A stretch of 64,000 nucleotides of DNA. Origin: Sphagnum magellanicum. Taxonomy: Eukaryota; Streptophyta; Sphagnopsida; Sphagnales; Sphagnaceae. Location of the stretch: NCBI GenBank assembly GCA_021904315.1, contig CM038915.1:14694001-14758000 (forward strand), written 5' to 3'. Made by a program: the position numbers and the translations under genes. The notes under the pieces are model-generated. The model saw nothing but the letters and a program-made list of their open reading frames with translations, searched no databases and was not told the DNA's origin. Shown piece by piece: positions 1 to 11,699 of the stretch. Every line of letters begins with the position of its first letter. Within the stretch, counting starts at the first letter, position 1.

Positions 1-2330
1 TGTTAAACTTTTTAATTGTTTTTTAGTTACAATTTAGATGGGATAAATATTTTAATTATTTTTAAGTTGTAATTTGAGTTGTAATTACAAAAAACATTTC
101 CCACATGCTTTGTGTTTGTTTTTCATTATGTAAATCATACAATTAAATTAATAATTATTTGATATTTATATATGTGAATTAATTATTTAATATTTAACTA
201 TATGAAAGAATTATTTAATAATATTATTATTATTTTAAAATTGATTATCAAAATAATTTATCTGAAAAATAATTTTTTGAATTAAATATTTGAAAACTAA
301 TATTTGGATTGATTATTTTAACTAATTAATTAATTAACTAGTTATCTAAATTAAGTAATCTAATTCAAAAAATTAATTAGCTAATAAATTTAGATCATTA
401 ATATCAGATAATTAGTTTTTGTAATTAACTAAATAAAAACTTATTTGTTTTCAGATAATCAAATTATCCAATGATTAATAATCTAAATTCATATAATTAG
501 TCATTTATTATCTGGATTTTTTTAAAAAGTTATTTGAATCAACTTGATTTACAATTCATATTCATGGTTAATTATTTAGTTTAAGTAATTAGTTCAGAAT
601 AACTAATTAAATTACATATTATTAATATTTAATATTTAATAATTTATTGAAAAATAATTACTTACCAAAAATATATATATATATATATATATATATGAAT
701 TTGGGTAAAAAACATCAAGGTATAAACAAACATATCCATATGTAGACCCAAATTGAATTTTTAATGTAATATACACATTGTTTTTAGTTTCACATCTCAA
801 TTAATGATATGTATGTAAATAATTAATTTTTTAATGAATTTAAATAATTAATGATCTAGTAATTATTGATGAAATAATTATTATTCTTACACATCCATAT
901 TATTCAATCAAATGAACATAATTAGTTAGGTAGTTAATTTAAAACCAATTATATGAATTACATTTATTTATTCAGATTAATATTCAATTACATATTATAA
1001 TTAATAAATTCATAATAATTAAGTGTATTAAGCACAATTAATAGGGCATATTCATAAATAGGGTACCCAAAAGGATGGTTTAACGGAAAAAGGATTGTAA
1101 AGGACTATTTTGGATTTTTTTTACATTTATTATTTCATGATTATAGGGGATTGGTATATGACTATAATTAAAATGATGTCATGTAAATTTATTAAGAAAA
1201 TCTAAGAATAAATTAGATATAATATAGATCCTTTTGAGTCCTTTTAAGTAAATTGAATCTTGTCTAAACTACAATTTTCATCTTAGAGGAATCAAAAGGA
1301 ATGTATTAAACAATGCAATTGACCTCAATTTTCTTTCATGGATAAATAATGCATACATCTATGTTTAACAATGTTCATATAATGCATTTGATTAAATAAT
1401 ATATGATATAATAATCTTGAAGTCTGTAGACTGCATTATGAAAGGGCATTAAAGAAAATGATTTTTTTTTCCCCATTTGCTTGATTTTGTTATATTCACT
1501 AGGCTTAGAGTTTGTGGCCATGTTGATAAAATGTGTAGAAAATTTTCATGCAAAAAAACATGTTAAGTTGTATATAAAAACCTATACAACTATTTTTTAC
1601 ATTTCTAGTTTTCTACCAAAATATATATGCATAATTACATATACATGTGAAAAATCACCACCACCATGAAGATGATCATAATTTGAGTTATTCAATATCT
1701 CTCACTTAAATTTATTCCATTTAGGTTTTATATTTGGAAGATAGCAAAAACAAAATCCTTGAGTTTAGTGGTCAAAAAGTGGTACCTTGAGTGTGAATAT
1801 GCCCAATATTTAATTGTCAAATTATTGAACCAATAATTCTTTATAAAGTATTACATATGAATTTGTATCCTTATTAAATTATAAGTTGTTGCACAATAGT
1901 GACAACATAGTTGAACATTAATAGTTCAATAGTGGCATACCAGTGGCTTTATTAGTTGTATCAATGGGAATCACAGTTGAAAATTAGTTGCAACATAGTT
2001 GTTGTGTTAATGACACATTTACAACAATTCTAAAATAGTTGTCACATGGAATTACTTTAAAATCAAACATGGTTGACTATGAATGTATGTATGGTACATA
2101 TAAATTATTGTATAGAAAACTCATTTTCAACTCACTTGCAACTATAATACAACTAACTAAGTTTTTGACATGACAATTTGTTCATTAATTCCCTATATTT
2201 TTAAAGGGGATAGTTGCATAGTAGTTGTAATACCTAAGGATAGTTGTACAATATTTATATATGAGTTTTTTGTGAGCTCTAGTTGTAGGGTAATGTGGTT
2301 TCGATAGACGTGATTCTTCATAGTGATAGT
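1..2330. other. AT-rich intergenic DNA, no gene seen
   Basis: Very AT-rich sequence dominated by AATTAATT-like words, with an (AT)n microsatellite near 670-696. No coding region, RNA gene or clear element ends were recognised. It may hold the lost 5' part of the copia element that follows, but no 5' LTR could be matched. Confidence 0.6.
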
Positions 2331-2339
2331 TCAAAGCAA

Positions 2340-5300
2340 ACCTTGTTGAACTAGACTTTGTAGAGTTATGGCATAAAAGACTTTGTCATTTGAACTTACT
2401 AGAGTTTGCATCATTTGATTGCTAAGGGATTAACAAATGGGACACCTAAGCTCAAGTATCAATTTTAATCGCATTGGTCAAGCCTATTTACTTAGAAAGT
2501 AGTAGAAAGAAAAAATCCCATGAAAGAGCACCAATTGGTCAACCAAAGTCTTATAGTTGTTCATTTAGATACATGTGGCCCATTGCAACATGCATCATCA
2601 AGTGACTTTGAACATTTTGTTATTTTCACAGATGATTTTTCAAGGAAAGCATGAGTTTTCTTCATGAAGAAGAAAAATGAAACCTTTAACAAATTCAAGT
2701 ATTTTAAGCAAGTTGTGGGAACAAAAACCAATGCAAGAATTAGTTGTTTGTGAATAAATAGAGGAGGTGAATTTACTTTGGGAACATGCAATGAATTTTG
2801 CAAACAACATGGGATTTGTCGTCAATTGACACAATCTCACACACATCAAAATGGGGTTACTAAAAGGAAAAATAGGTTGCTAACTGAAAGGGCCAAGAAT
2901 ATTGTTTTGGAAAATTGGCTGCCTTTTTATCTCTGGACAAAAGTTATAAATATTATGGCACTTTTATGCAACCATAGTTTGACAAAGGCAAATTTGAATG
3001 CTACACTAGAAGAAACATTTTTGGGTAAACAACCTAACTTACGCATTTAAAAGTTTTTTGGTTGTGTCGCTTATGTACATGTACCAAAAGAGAACTGAAA
3101 AAAATTTGATGCAAAGTCAATTTGTTATGTCTTTGTAGGCTATGGTATGCATAGCAAAGCTTATAGATGTTTTGAACTTATCACAAAAAAAAATGATAAT
3201 ATCCAAGGATGTCAGGTTTGATGAATTAGAATGAGGCTATCCATTGTTACAACGTTATCCTATTGAAAAAAACTCTAAAATTGTTGTCTAATTTGAAATA
3301 ACATCTTTAAATAAAAATATCCATGTTCAACTAGATAGCATATTTAAAGCAAGTAGCGATTCACCTGTTAAAGAAACTTCACTTGTAAGAGAGATTACAT
3401 TGGTCCTAGGTTTGAAGAACTCGAAAAATAAAATTTTGTTTGTGAGAACCAGAAGAATTCATAGACTTTAGCATCTTTTGATTCTCATAATTCAATTTTT
3501 GCTTCCACTGTTGATGTATGAACTTCTCAAGAGGACCACCAAGTGAAAGCATGCTAAAGTATACCAAAAAAGTAGTCTTCTCGAGTAAAAAAACATGTCA
3601 AATTTGTGACAAGTAGATTAGAAAGTAGGCGATGCCTTAGGATATTGTCCTTTTGGACTACATGAAGGCATCAAATGTGATATGTTAAAGTTTTTGAAAG
3701 TTTCAAAAGTTGTATCAACCTTTTTTTAAACCTACTTTCAATCTACTTTGCAAAATTTCCCAATTTGTCATGTTGTGAAAAAATAGATTAAAAGTAGGTC
3801 AAAAAACTTTAATTTGAAATTTTCACTCATATGTTGCATTTTGAAAGGGTTTGGGGCATGGTTTAATGAATCAAACACATGCAATGCACTTTAGTATCAT
3901 ATCAAAAAACATGTTTTGGATGCCAAATTTGAGTTTATGGAAAACTTATTTTTGAAGAACTTCACATTGTCATAATCCAAAAATTCAAATTCCAAAAAAT
4001 GTGTATCAAGGTGCATAATGGCTGAAACATTAGTAACACATCATTTGAGTTATTTGATTTGGAAAATGTGCAATATTATTTAGAGTCATAAACTTTTAAT
4101 AAATAAATAAATTAGTGAAAGTAATAATATACATTAAGAATGATCATATATGGTTTATTTAATATGATAAATACACCCAAAATTTATGGCATGATTGAAG
4201 TGCTTAAAATGCAAAAGAATTGAAATCTACTTTTATTTGTTGGTAGGGATCACCAATTGGTATACTTTACCATGCTTTCACCTCACCAAGTTGTACAAGC
4301 ATTAGGTAGGCTTATTTGATTACGAGGAGCTTTGATTATAATGAAAGATTATGTGAGTGCATTAATCACGATTCATGAACCTAAGACTATGGCAAACGTT
4401 CTTCAACATGAAAGTTGCAATGATATGATGCAACAGGAAATGAACTCTATCTAGAAAAATAATACTTGGACACTTTAGCTTTTACTTGATGGAAAGAGAC
4501 CTATATCTTCAAAATGGGTGTATAAGAAAAAATACAACACTAAAGGGGAGGTGGAGAAATTGAAAGCCAGGACAATTGATAAAGGTTTTGAGCAATTGAA
4601 TGGTTTGGACTATATGGAAACTTTTGCCCTAGTAATAAAGTGGAACACAATACAACTAGTGTGTATGCTTGCATCACAATGCAATTGGAACATCAACCAT
4701 TCGGATGTCAAGACCATGTTCTTACATGGAAAGTTGCATGAACAAATATTCAAGCATCAACTAAAAGGTTTTATAAAACCTTGGAAGGAACATTTATTTT
4801 GCAAATTGAAGAAGGCCTTGTATGACTTGAAATAGTCTCCTCAAGTGTGGTATCAAAAGATTGATAATTTTTTTAAGGACCAAGGTTTTATGAAAAATGA
4901 TCATGATCACAACATGTACTATAATATTAAAAATGGAAGCATTTTAATTTTGTTGTTATATGTTGATGATCTCTTTCTTATAGGAAATTTTGATGAAAAT
5001 ATCCAATAGTTGAAGGAACAACTGTTGGCAACATTTGAGATGACAAATTTAAGCAAAGTATTATTCTACTTAGGAATATAATTTGTATAACTACCTAGTT
5101 GCATATTCTTGACTTAGAAAAGGTACATTTTAGATATGCTTGTTGAGTTTGGCATGGAATAAGCCATGCAATGTTCCCATGCACCATAATTTCAAACTAA
5201 TTGGAGACATGAGAAGCCTATTCACTAATGAAACTTTGTATAAAAGGAAAGTTAAAAAGCTTATTTACTTAACCCACATTAAACCAAATATTTTTGCAGT

Positions 5301-6560
5301 AGTTAGTATCACTAGTAGATTCTTGAGTCCACCATAAGAAGCCCATAATATGGCTCCTACAAACCAAATCCTTCAATATGTCAAGAGGATAATCAATTAT
5401 GGCTTATGTCTCCAAAGGGTAGGAGATTGCACATTTAGAAGGTACATGTAGACTTTGATTGGGTAGGAGATGGTGATCATTGAAGGTCAATTTTAGGATT
5501 TGTCTTTCACCTAGGTTCATCACCAATATCTTGTAGTGCAAAAAGACAATCTTTTATTGCAACTTCATTGACTAAAACTGAATACAAGGCACTCTTTGAA
5601 GGATCAAAAGAGAAGTCTATGTGTCTTCATTTTTTGATGTTAGAACTTGGTTTCTTAAATCTCAACATTAAAAAAAAAAATGTGTTTAAAACCCTTAATG
5701 ATATATTATACATCAAGTTTATCAATAATGACTTTCTTCAACATTATTTTAAATATGACAATTCATATTCACCAAAAAAACAAATAATCCTACAAAACAC
5801 ATCCAATTTTCATGGAAATGCACCCTTGCCCTTGCCCTTGCTTACATGACAAAACATATTTTGTCTTGGAAGAAGTCTTTCAAATTATGTAGTTTTAGTG
5901 ATCAAAAGCACGTTCAAATATTTTTAAAAAATTATAGTGGATAACCATATTATATTAGAAGGTATATTCAAAATTTTATCACTACTAAGCTTTCATAATC
6001 ATTAATATATGGCCATCAATAAAAAATTAGAATTAATGGTTTAAATTTACATAAGATAAAGGACGTTTAAAATTTCAGTTCCCATTCAACATTTGATTGT
6101 GCATTGCTTACAATTCATTTTACAACCAATGAAACATCTTAAAATTACATTAAAAAAATTGAAATGCAAATTCAAAAATATAAAAATAACATGCACTTGA
6201 TTTCATTATATTCCAATCATTAGAACTTTTTTCAATGATTTTTGAAAGTTAGGAGGGTGTAAGTTTTTACTACAATTAACATAGTCTTGGTTCCTTGCAT
6301 CATGATTGCACCCTAAAACAAGAACAACCTATCACATTATTGTGTGATAATTAGAGTAGTATAAAACTATGGAATAATCCAGTCTTCCATTCAAAGTCCA
6401 AGCACATAGAAATTTAGCGCCACTTTATTAGAGAAAAGTAGAAGATGGATCCATCAATGTTAAATACATTCTTACATCTCCACAACTAGTTGACATATTC
6501 ATTAAACCTTAGATAGAACAAGAGTTGAAACTCTTAGATAAGCTATTGGTGTAATATGTA
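2340..6560 (+). mobile_element. Degenerate Ty1/copia retrotransposon (internal region)
   Basis: Broken Pol polyprotein in the copia order. A GAG-pre-integrase motif (LWHKRLCHLNLLEF) lies near 2370-2410. Integrase catalytic-core and C-terminal text follows at about 2560-3230. Reverse transcriptase spans about 4440-5330, with WVYKKKYNTKGEVEKLKAR-like text and the YVDD catalytic box near 4958-4975. RNase H text follows at 5450-5640, and again at 6390-6560 (HSKSKHIEI, then RHFIREK). Many stops and frameshifts make it non-functional. The reading is interrupted twice, by a TIR element at 3543-4281 and by about 0.7 kb of unrelated AT-rich DNA at about 5690-6380. Gag and the 5' LTR were not found. 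The INT-RT-RNaseH order is what separates copia from gypsy. Confidence 0.85.
3543..4281. mobile_element. Nested TIR element (MITE-like) inside the copia relic
   Basis: The ends are inverted repeats: GTGAAAGCATGCTAAAGTAT at the left matches the complement of the right end, apart from one G/C difference, continuing to ATACCA. The copia reading frame text is interrupted here and resumes after it. The flanks share CACCAAG, an imperfect 8-10 bp target duplication, which would suit a Mutator-like or hAT-like element. The interior is AT-rich and non-coding. Confidence 0.6.
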
Positions 6561-6651
6561 TAGATGACCTATCTAGGGAATAAGAGATATTCTTTATCAC
6601 AAAACACCATGGGCTAAAGCCTTAGAGTATGTTAGGAGTGAGAGAGGGTGT

Positions 6652-6960
6652 TGACATAAAACATTCTTAACATTAGAAAAAAAGTTATCTTTAGATATTA
6701 AATTAAATATTACATAGGAATTGTTAGACTTATCAATGTTATTTTTCAAGTAGTTCACTCATATGTTATCTTGAATTAGGATCATGGTGTGGCACTGTAT
6801 TTCACCATATAGATGTTGTAGATCAAAAATATATTTTATGTAGATTAGATATAGATTAACTAGATTATTCTTCTACATATAGAGGTTTTCATTCCAATGT
6901 ATGTATCTTTTATTTCTATGAATCGAACACATTGCATTTAATAGATGTGTGTCAAAAATA
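6652..6960 (+). repeat. Possible 3' LTR of the copia element
   Basis: After the RNase H end comes a purine-rich tract (GGAGTGAGAGAGGG), like a polypurine tract, followed by TGTTGACATAAAACATTC, a plausible LTR start. The right boundary is a guess. No 5' partner was found, so this rests on position only. Confidence 0.35.
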
Positions 6961-7402
6961 GTGAGATGTGAAACACGTGTGTGATGGGACAATACACATG
7001 TGTTGTGGTCATGTGACATGGACCATATTATTATCTTCATTAGAATGACAGTTTAATAAAATTGCATAAGGAAATGCACCCATGTTTTGTTGTACTTTAA
7101 TTTTAATGATTTTGTTAGGATAGACAAACCCATCATCAAGCATTAACTAATCATTGAACATTTTGGCAAATCTTTTTTTATTTCTTTTCCATTTTGAGTG
7201 ATTTAAAATGTTATAAGAATGCCTTCTCAAGCTCTACAAATCATCTCATAACTCCAAAAGAATAGAATAATATTTGAGAATTTTTCAAAAGGTTTGACAA
7301 TAAGCTACATGAATTGTTTGATTGAAAATAAATTTTTGTAGAAACAACCCTTCCCCACTTTTGGGGATGTAATTTTTTCACCTCTAATCCATTTTTGTCG
7401 AT
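6961..7402. other. Intergenic, nothing recognised
   Basis: AT-rich DNA between the copia relic and the left arm of the inverted repeat. No gene or element was recognised. Confidence 0.5.
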
Positions 7403-8785
7403 TTTTAGTACAACAAATGCTCTAAGAAAGTAGGTCCATCTACTCTTTGGACACCATAAACAATGCGCCCTCCTACAAAAACGACGAGCAAATTGTAGCT
7501 TAAGTGTTTGAACACCATGCGGTCTACACTATATTTGGCATTTTGGGGAGTTATAACTTGGAATGGAATTTCAAATATTGAAATGTTTATCACTTGTACA
7601 ACGGATGTAACCAAAATTAATATTTATAAGTGTGTCTAGCTAATGTTTAAAAAATGTCAGTTTAACTTTTTTAAAAGTGTGTCTAGCTAATGGTTACAAA
7701 AACACAAGTTTAATACTTATAAAAGTATGGAGGGTGTGATAGTTTAACGTTCATAGATGTCAACTGTGTTAACACTTATAAAAATTTCAGATGTACATGA
7801 TATCTTGTTAACATTACCGTTTTATGTTTGAAATGACCTTTTTGTTTTTTAAACATGTGAATATCTGATCTTGCAGATATATATCTATACATAGCTTATC
7901 CTTCTCGTCCTTGTTTCAGGAATGTCTATGCCTCTTACATCGTGCAGACATTGAGACAGTAGACTTCAAAATACAAGAAAGCTTTTTGAGGAAGGTTGGT
8001 ACAAGCCATTTGTGTACCTTTCGATTTCTGAAAGGAGAGAAAATGTGCATTTCAAGTCATGGCTGTCACTGAACACGTTCCAGTCAAGTTTGAAGGCAGA
8101 CAATCCGATCAGGCCAAGAATGCAGTCTTTTTAAGGACTTGATTAAGGGTTGTACTACACATGTTGATTATGGGTCCTACTTCCGAGGTTCCAAGCTTTC
8201 CAGATTTCATTTACATTTAGACCTTTCAACAGTCCCTCTGTATCCAAGCAAATCCACACCAAATACTTGACCAACTCCAAATACATGGAGCAATTCAGGA
8301 CAAATTTCTGTGTCTCGTACCATTCCACTGCTGCTCCCGCCATCCCCGCTCCCCAAGGTCATCTGAAAGGACCGCCACACTCATAAATTGAGTCTGAGAA
8401 AAAAATGGCCAGCTGATCACTCCCAGAGCTCCAACTTAGTCATACAAAAGCATAGGAAATGAGGAAACATATGAATTTATAAATTCCGGTTGCAATAGAA
8501 ATCATGGATTGCAAATTTATATTATATACTGCACAGCTGGCTCTAATTTGTTCAGAAAGAATGTTCCACAACAGCAATCTACAGCCGCTATGTACGAATG
8601 CACAAGTATACTAATGCATGTTAATGACACGCCGGCATGCATGCCCGCATCATACTACTGGCTATATTATTTTCCTCCTCGAACTGGGGAACAAACAAGA
8701 CTAGAAAAGTTCCCCTGATCAACGACTGACCACCAACTTCCTGCTTGTCACCGACTGCAACATCCTCGTCGGGCAGCAAGCAATT

Positions 8786-9788
8786 TTAACAACTGTTCCA
8801 GGCCAGAACCCCGCTGTCGTTGGAGACGTTGTTATTTATGTCGTAAGACGTGCGAACGACACTGCCGTCCTCCTGTGCGCAATTAGCGAAAATGAAGAAC
8901 GGCGATCCAACTAGGCCAAATCCTTCTGGCGTACACGTCGCAATGTAGTCGCTTCCCTCCACCAAGTTCCCGTTGTTGTTGCTTATAAAGGGATTGAGAT
9001 CTAAACTTGAGGAGGCGAGAACTCCGGCGTCGTTTGCGCAGTTGGCGGATACGACGCTTCCCGTGACTGAGAATGGTGCTTGGCAAGATGCTGTGAAACC
9101 GCCACACTGGTGATGAATGCCACATCAACATACCCATCCCACGAATTAGTAGTCATGATCTGTATCTTCGTCCGGCGGAAACTAGTGGAGCTGTGTTACA
9201 TGCATATTCAAGAAACAAACAATACGAAGACGATGCATATTTCATGAGGCATGTCCGTTCGGGCACCACATGCAGTCTACGGCTACGTACTGGGCGGGAA
9301 CTAGCTCGTCCAAATAGATCGAGCTGGACGCATTCAAGTGTCCAACAAGACGTCCCCAGTACAGCACTATATTAGACATGACACTTGTCAAATCCACCCG
9401 CAATTGGTATATATCCAGAATCCAGTGCACTCCAAGAGATGAAGAGAACCGGAGATCATGAACATGGCCGATGAAGAATCACATTTCTCAAGCATTAGGC
9501 CGGAACGGAAGGAGCGGTTACAAGCAGGAGCTGTGGAACAGTGATAATCAAGAGCATTGGAGAATCACGACATCATGGAACAAGCGCAAATCAGGCATCC
9601 AAAGCGTACAAGAAGGAATTATATTTAGATATGGCCATCTAGCTAGGTCATTAAGTATGAACACTGGTATCAATTTCCAACTGCTGTTGGTGGCCGGCAC
9701 TCACCGATGCTTCAGCTCCGTTGAGTAATGCCGACATGCAGAGAAGCCCTGCAGCCACAGCTAGAAGCGCCATCTTCTGCGAAGCCAT
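8786..9788 (-). CDS. Secreted cyanovirin-N homology (CVNH) lectin, copy 1
   Basis: A two-exon gene encodes a 134-residue secreted protein. Exon 1 (9788-9705) gives a 28-residue signal peptide beginning MASQKMALLAVAAGLLC and ending AEAS. A 598-bp GT-AG intron follows. Exon 2 (9106-8786) encodes the whole mature domain and the TAA stop. The mature part has the CVNH two-fold repeat: GGFTASC, then SLDLNPFISNNNGNL (residues 62-76), and again DYIATC, then SYDINNNVSNDSGVL. C36/C51 and C86/C104 match the two disulfides of cyanovirin-N. Extra cysteines at 29 and 134 sit at the two ends. CVNH proteins bind high-mannose glycans; the role in this plant is unknown but a secreted defence lectin is plausible. 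The coding sequence is identical to copy 2. A TATA box lies at 9920-9926 on the same strand. Confidence 0.85.
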
Positions 9789-9919
9789 GATGATCTGATC
9801 AAGACTGAAATTGAGCGGCTGAGTACGGTGGGCTGCGGATGGTATTGAAAGAAAGCTGGAGGAGTAGATGAGTTGGGAATGCTTGAGATGAATGGTACTC
9901 CCAGCTCGATCCCATCTGC

Positions 9920-9926
9920 TTATATA
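9920..9926 (-). promoter_or_regulatory. TATA box of CVNH copy 1
   Basis: TATATAA on the minus strand, about 132 bp upstream of the start codon, mirrored exactly at the other copy. It implies transcription start near 9890 and a leader of about 100 nt. Confidence 0.6.
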
Positions 9927-10016
9927 GGTACCAGAGCTCAATCGCCTCTTACCCCTGGACGACTAGCTGGTAGAGTGTGACGGAGGACTATACACGCGTG
10001 CAGGCGGAGTTCGCGT

Positions 10017-10304
10017 GAACTCCACGAGGGTGTGTGGGGGGGGGGAAAAAGTGGGTTACATTAGTAACTTTGACAAATACTACGCTGAGAAAATCAAGGG
10101 TGCAAGACTACTGTGAACTCCAGCGGGGGGTGTGTGGGGGGAAAAAGTGGGTTACATTAATAACTTTGACAATACTATGCTGAGAAAGTCAAGGGTGCAA
10201 GACTACTGTGAGCTCCAGGGGGGGGTGTGTGTGGGCAAAAAGTGGGTTACATTAATAACTTTGACAATACTATGCTGAGAAAATCTAGGTTGCGAGACTA
10301 CTGT
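10017..10304 (-). repeat. Three 95-bp tandem repeats upstream of CVNH copy 1
   Basis: Mirror of 18213-18500. Each unit carries TTTCTCAGCATAGTATTGTC, a GTAACCCAC motif and a C-rich/CACACA tract. The arrays of the two arms differ by one base in a homopolymer and a few substitutions. Confidence 0.85.
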
Positions 10305-10979
10305 CGTCCACCCAATTTACACGGAGTTGAAAAGAACTTTTTAAATAATTAAGGCTTGCGAAACTGCATTCAGAGTTGAAAGGAACGCAATTAAATCATG
10401 ACGTCACTAAAATAAATTAAAGATAGGAAGAGGCCCACAAGTTGACCTCTTTTTCCCACTTCAAATTGCGGTTTGGGATGTCCAAATACTCTATTTTGCC
10501 TGACAGTTTGAAAAGGCTGCCAATTTGGAGTTGAATCATCTGGAGTTAAATGAGATTAATCATACCCAAACTATTCCTTAGTGCATCACCTTGCTTGTTT
10601 TCCATAATGTTAATATGTTCATGTTTTAATCAACTACTAAAATTTTGTATCATGTTTCATGTGTTCATAGTGAGCTTTGTGGCAAAAGGAAAATAGTCTC
10701 GTAATGACCAACACACTCAAAGGCGCAAGTATCCCTAACCCTATGTACAATGATTAATCTATAATTTTGGTTGCCATTTTAATTCATGTAGGTAAGTTTA
10801 TGTAGTAGTTACGATTCCCAGTTTCATCTTTTGAAGACATTTAAGACATGAAATCTTCTTGTGTTGTTATGCTTGTGTTCAAATTTGTTACTTTTTACAT
10901 TTTTTGATCTTGGTGTTTTGTTTCCTTATTTTTTTCCACTTATGCATGATTATAGTCATGTTGTGGGCTAGGATCTAGT

Positions 10980-11660
10980 AATGAGTTAATACTTGCCTAC
11001 TTCTAGTAACTTAGGTTTTACTTTGTTATTTCATTATTTAGTGTTTTTACTTGGATGGATGCATGACTATGTACTTGTGGCAAATCTTGGAGTTACTTGC
11101 CTACCTCACCAACTATTGGCTTGGAAGGGGTACTTTAGTAACGGGTTTATTTCTGCTTGCATGCATGCTTGTCTACTTGCCATAGGTTGTGGGGTTACTT
11201 ACCTATTTGGCTAAGAATTAGATGTACTTAATTACTTTGTGGTCAATGCTAGTGTACTTGACATGCATGACTATGTACTTGTTGAAGTTGTGAAGTTACT
11301 TGCCTACTTGAAACCAAGTTTTGGTTTTAGTTGGGTACTTTGGAGATGGGTTGTTGTTTACTTGCATGCATGTCTGTCTATTTGTTATCTAGGTTGGGAG
11401 TTATTACCTACTTGGTTAAGGACAATATGTACTTGTTGCAAGTTGCAGAGTTAGTTGCCTACAAGTGCGTAACTAGTACTAATTTTAGTGGCTACTTGCC
11501 ATGAATGTGGTCCACTTGCTACTTTCAAATTATTTACTTGTTTTTGTTTGTAAGGTTACTTCCCTATGTGTCTAGAGTTTTATTCTACTTGTTTTAGTTA
11601 TCTAGTATAATGCATTACTTGTAAATAGTTGATTTTGCCACTAATTGTATACTTGTAGGT
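10980..11660. repeat. Degenerate tandem repeat, period about 204 bp
   Basis: GCATGACTATGTACTTG recurs at 11061 and 11265, each time followed in the same order by GTTACTTGCCTAC, GGGTACTTT, TTGCATGCATG and GTTACCTA-like blocks. TACTTG words continue to about 11660. The apparent ORFs here come from the repeat, not from a gene. Confidence 0.6.
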
Positions 11661-11699
11661 TCTAGGGTTTAGATGTCATTTGTATTATAAGTTCTATCA

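Larger units (their letters stand above)
7403..10540. repeat. Left arm of large inverted repeat
   Basis: This arm is the reverse complement of 17977-21114. Paired positions sum to 28516 over most of the arm and to 28517 beyond single-base indels at a G/C run near 10040 and near 7568. I noticed roughly a dozen substitutions in 3.1 kb, so identity is well above 99%. Outside the outer edge (TTTTAGTAC) and the inner edge (GATGATTCAACTCC on the right arm) similarity stops abruptly. No target-site duplication is evident. The arm contains a complete CVNH gene, its promoter minisatellite and about 1.4 kb of downstream DNA. Confidence 0.95.
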
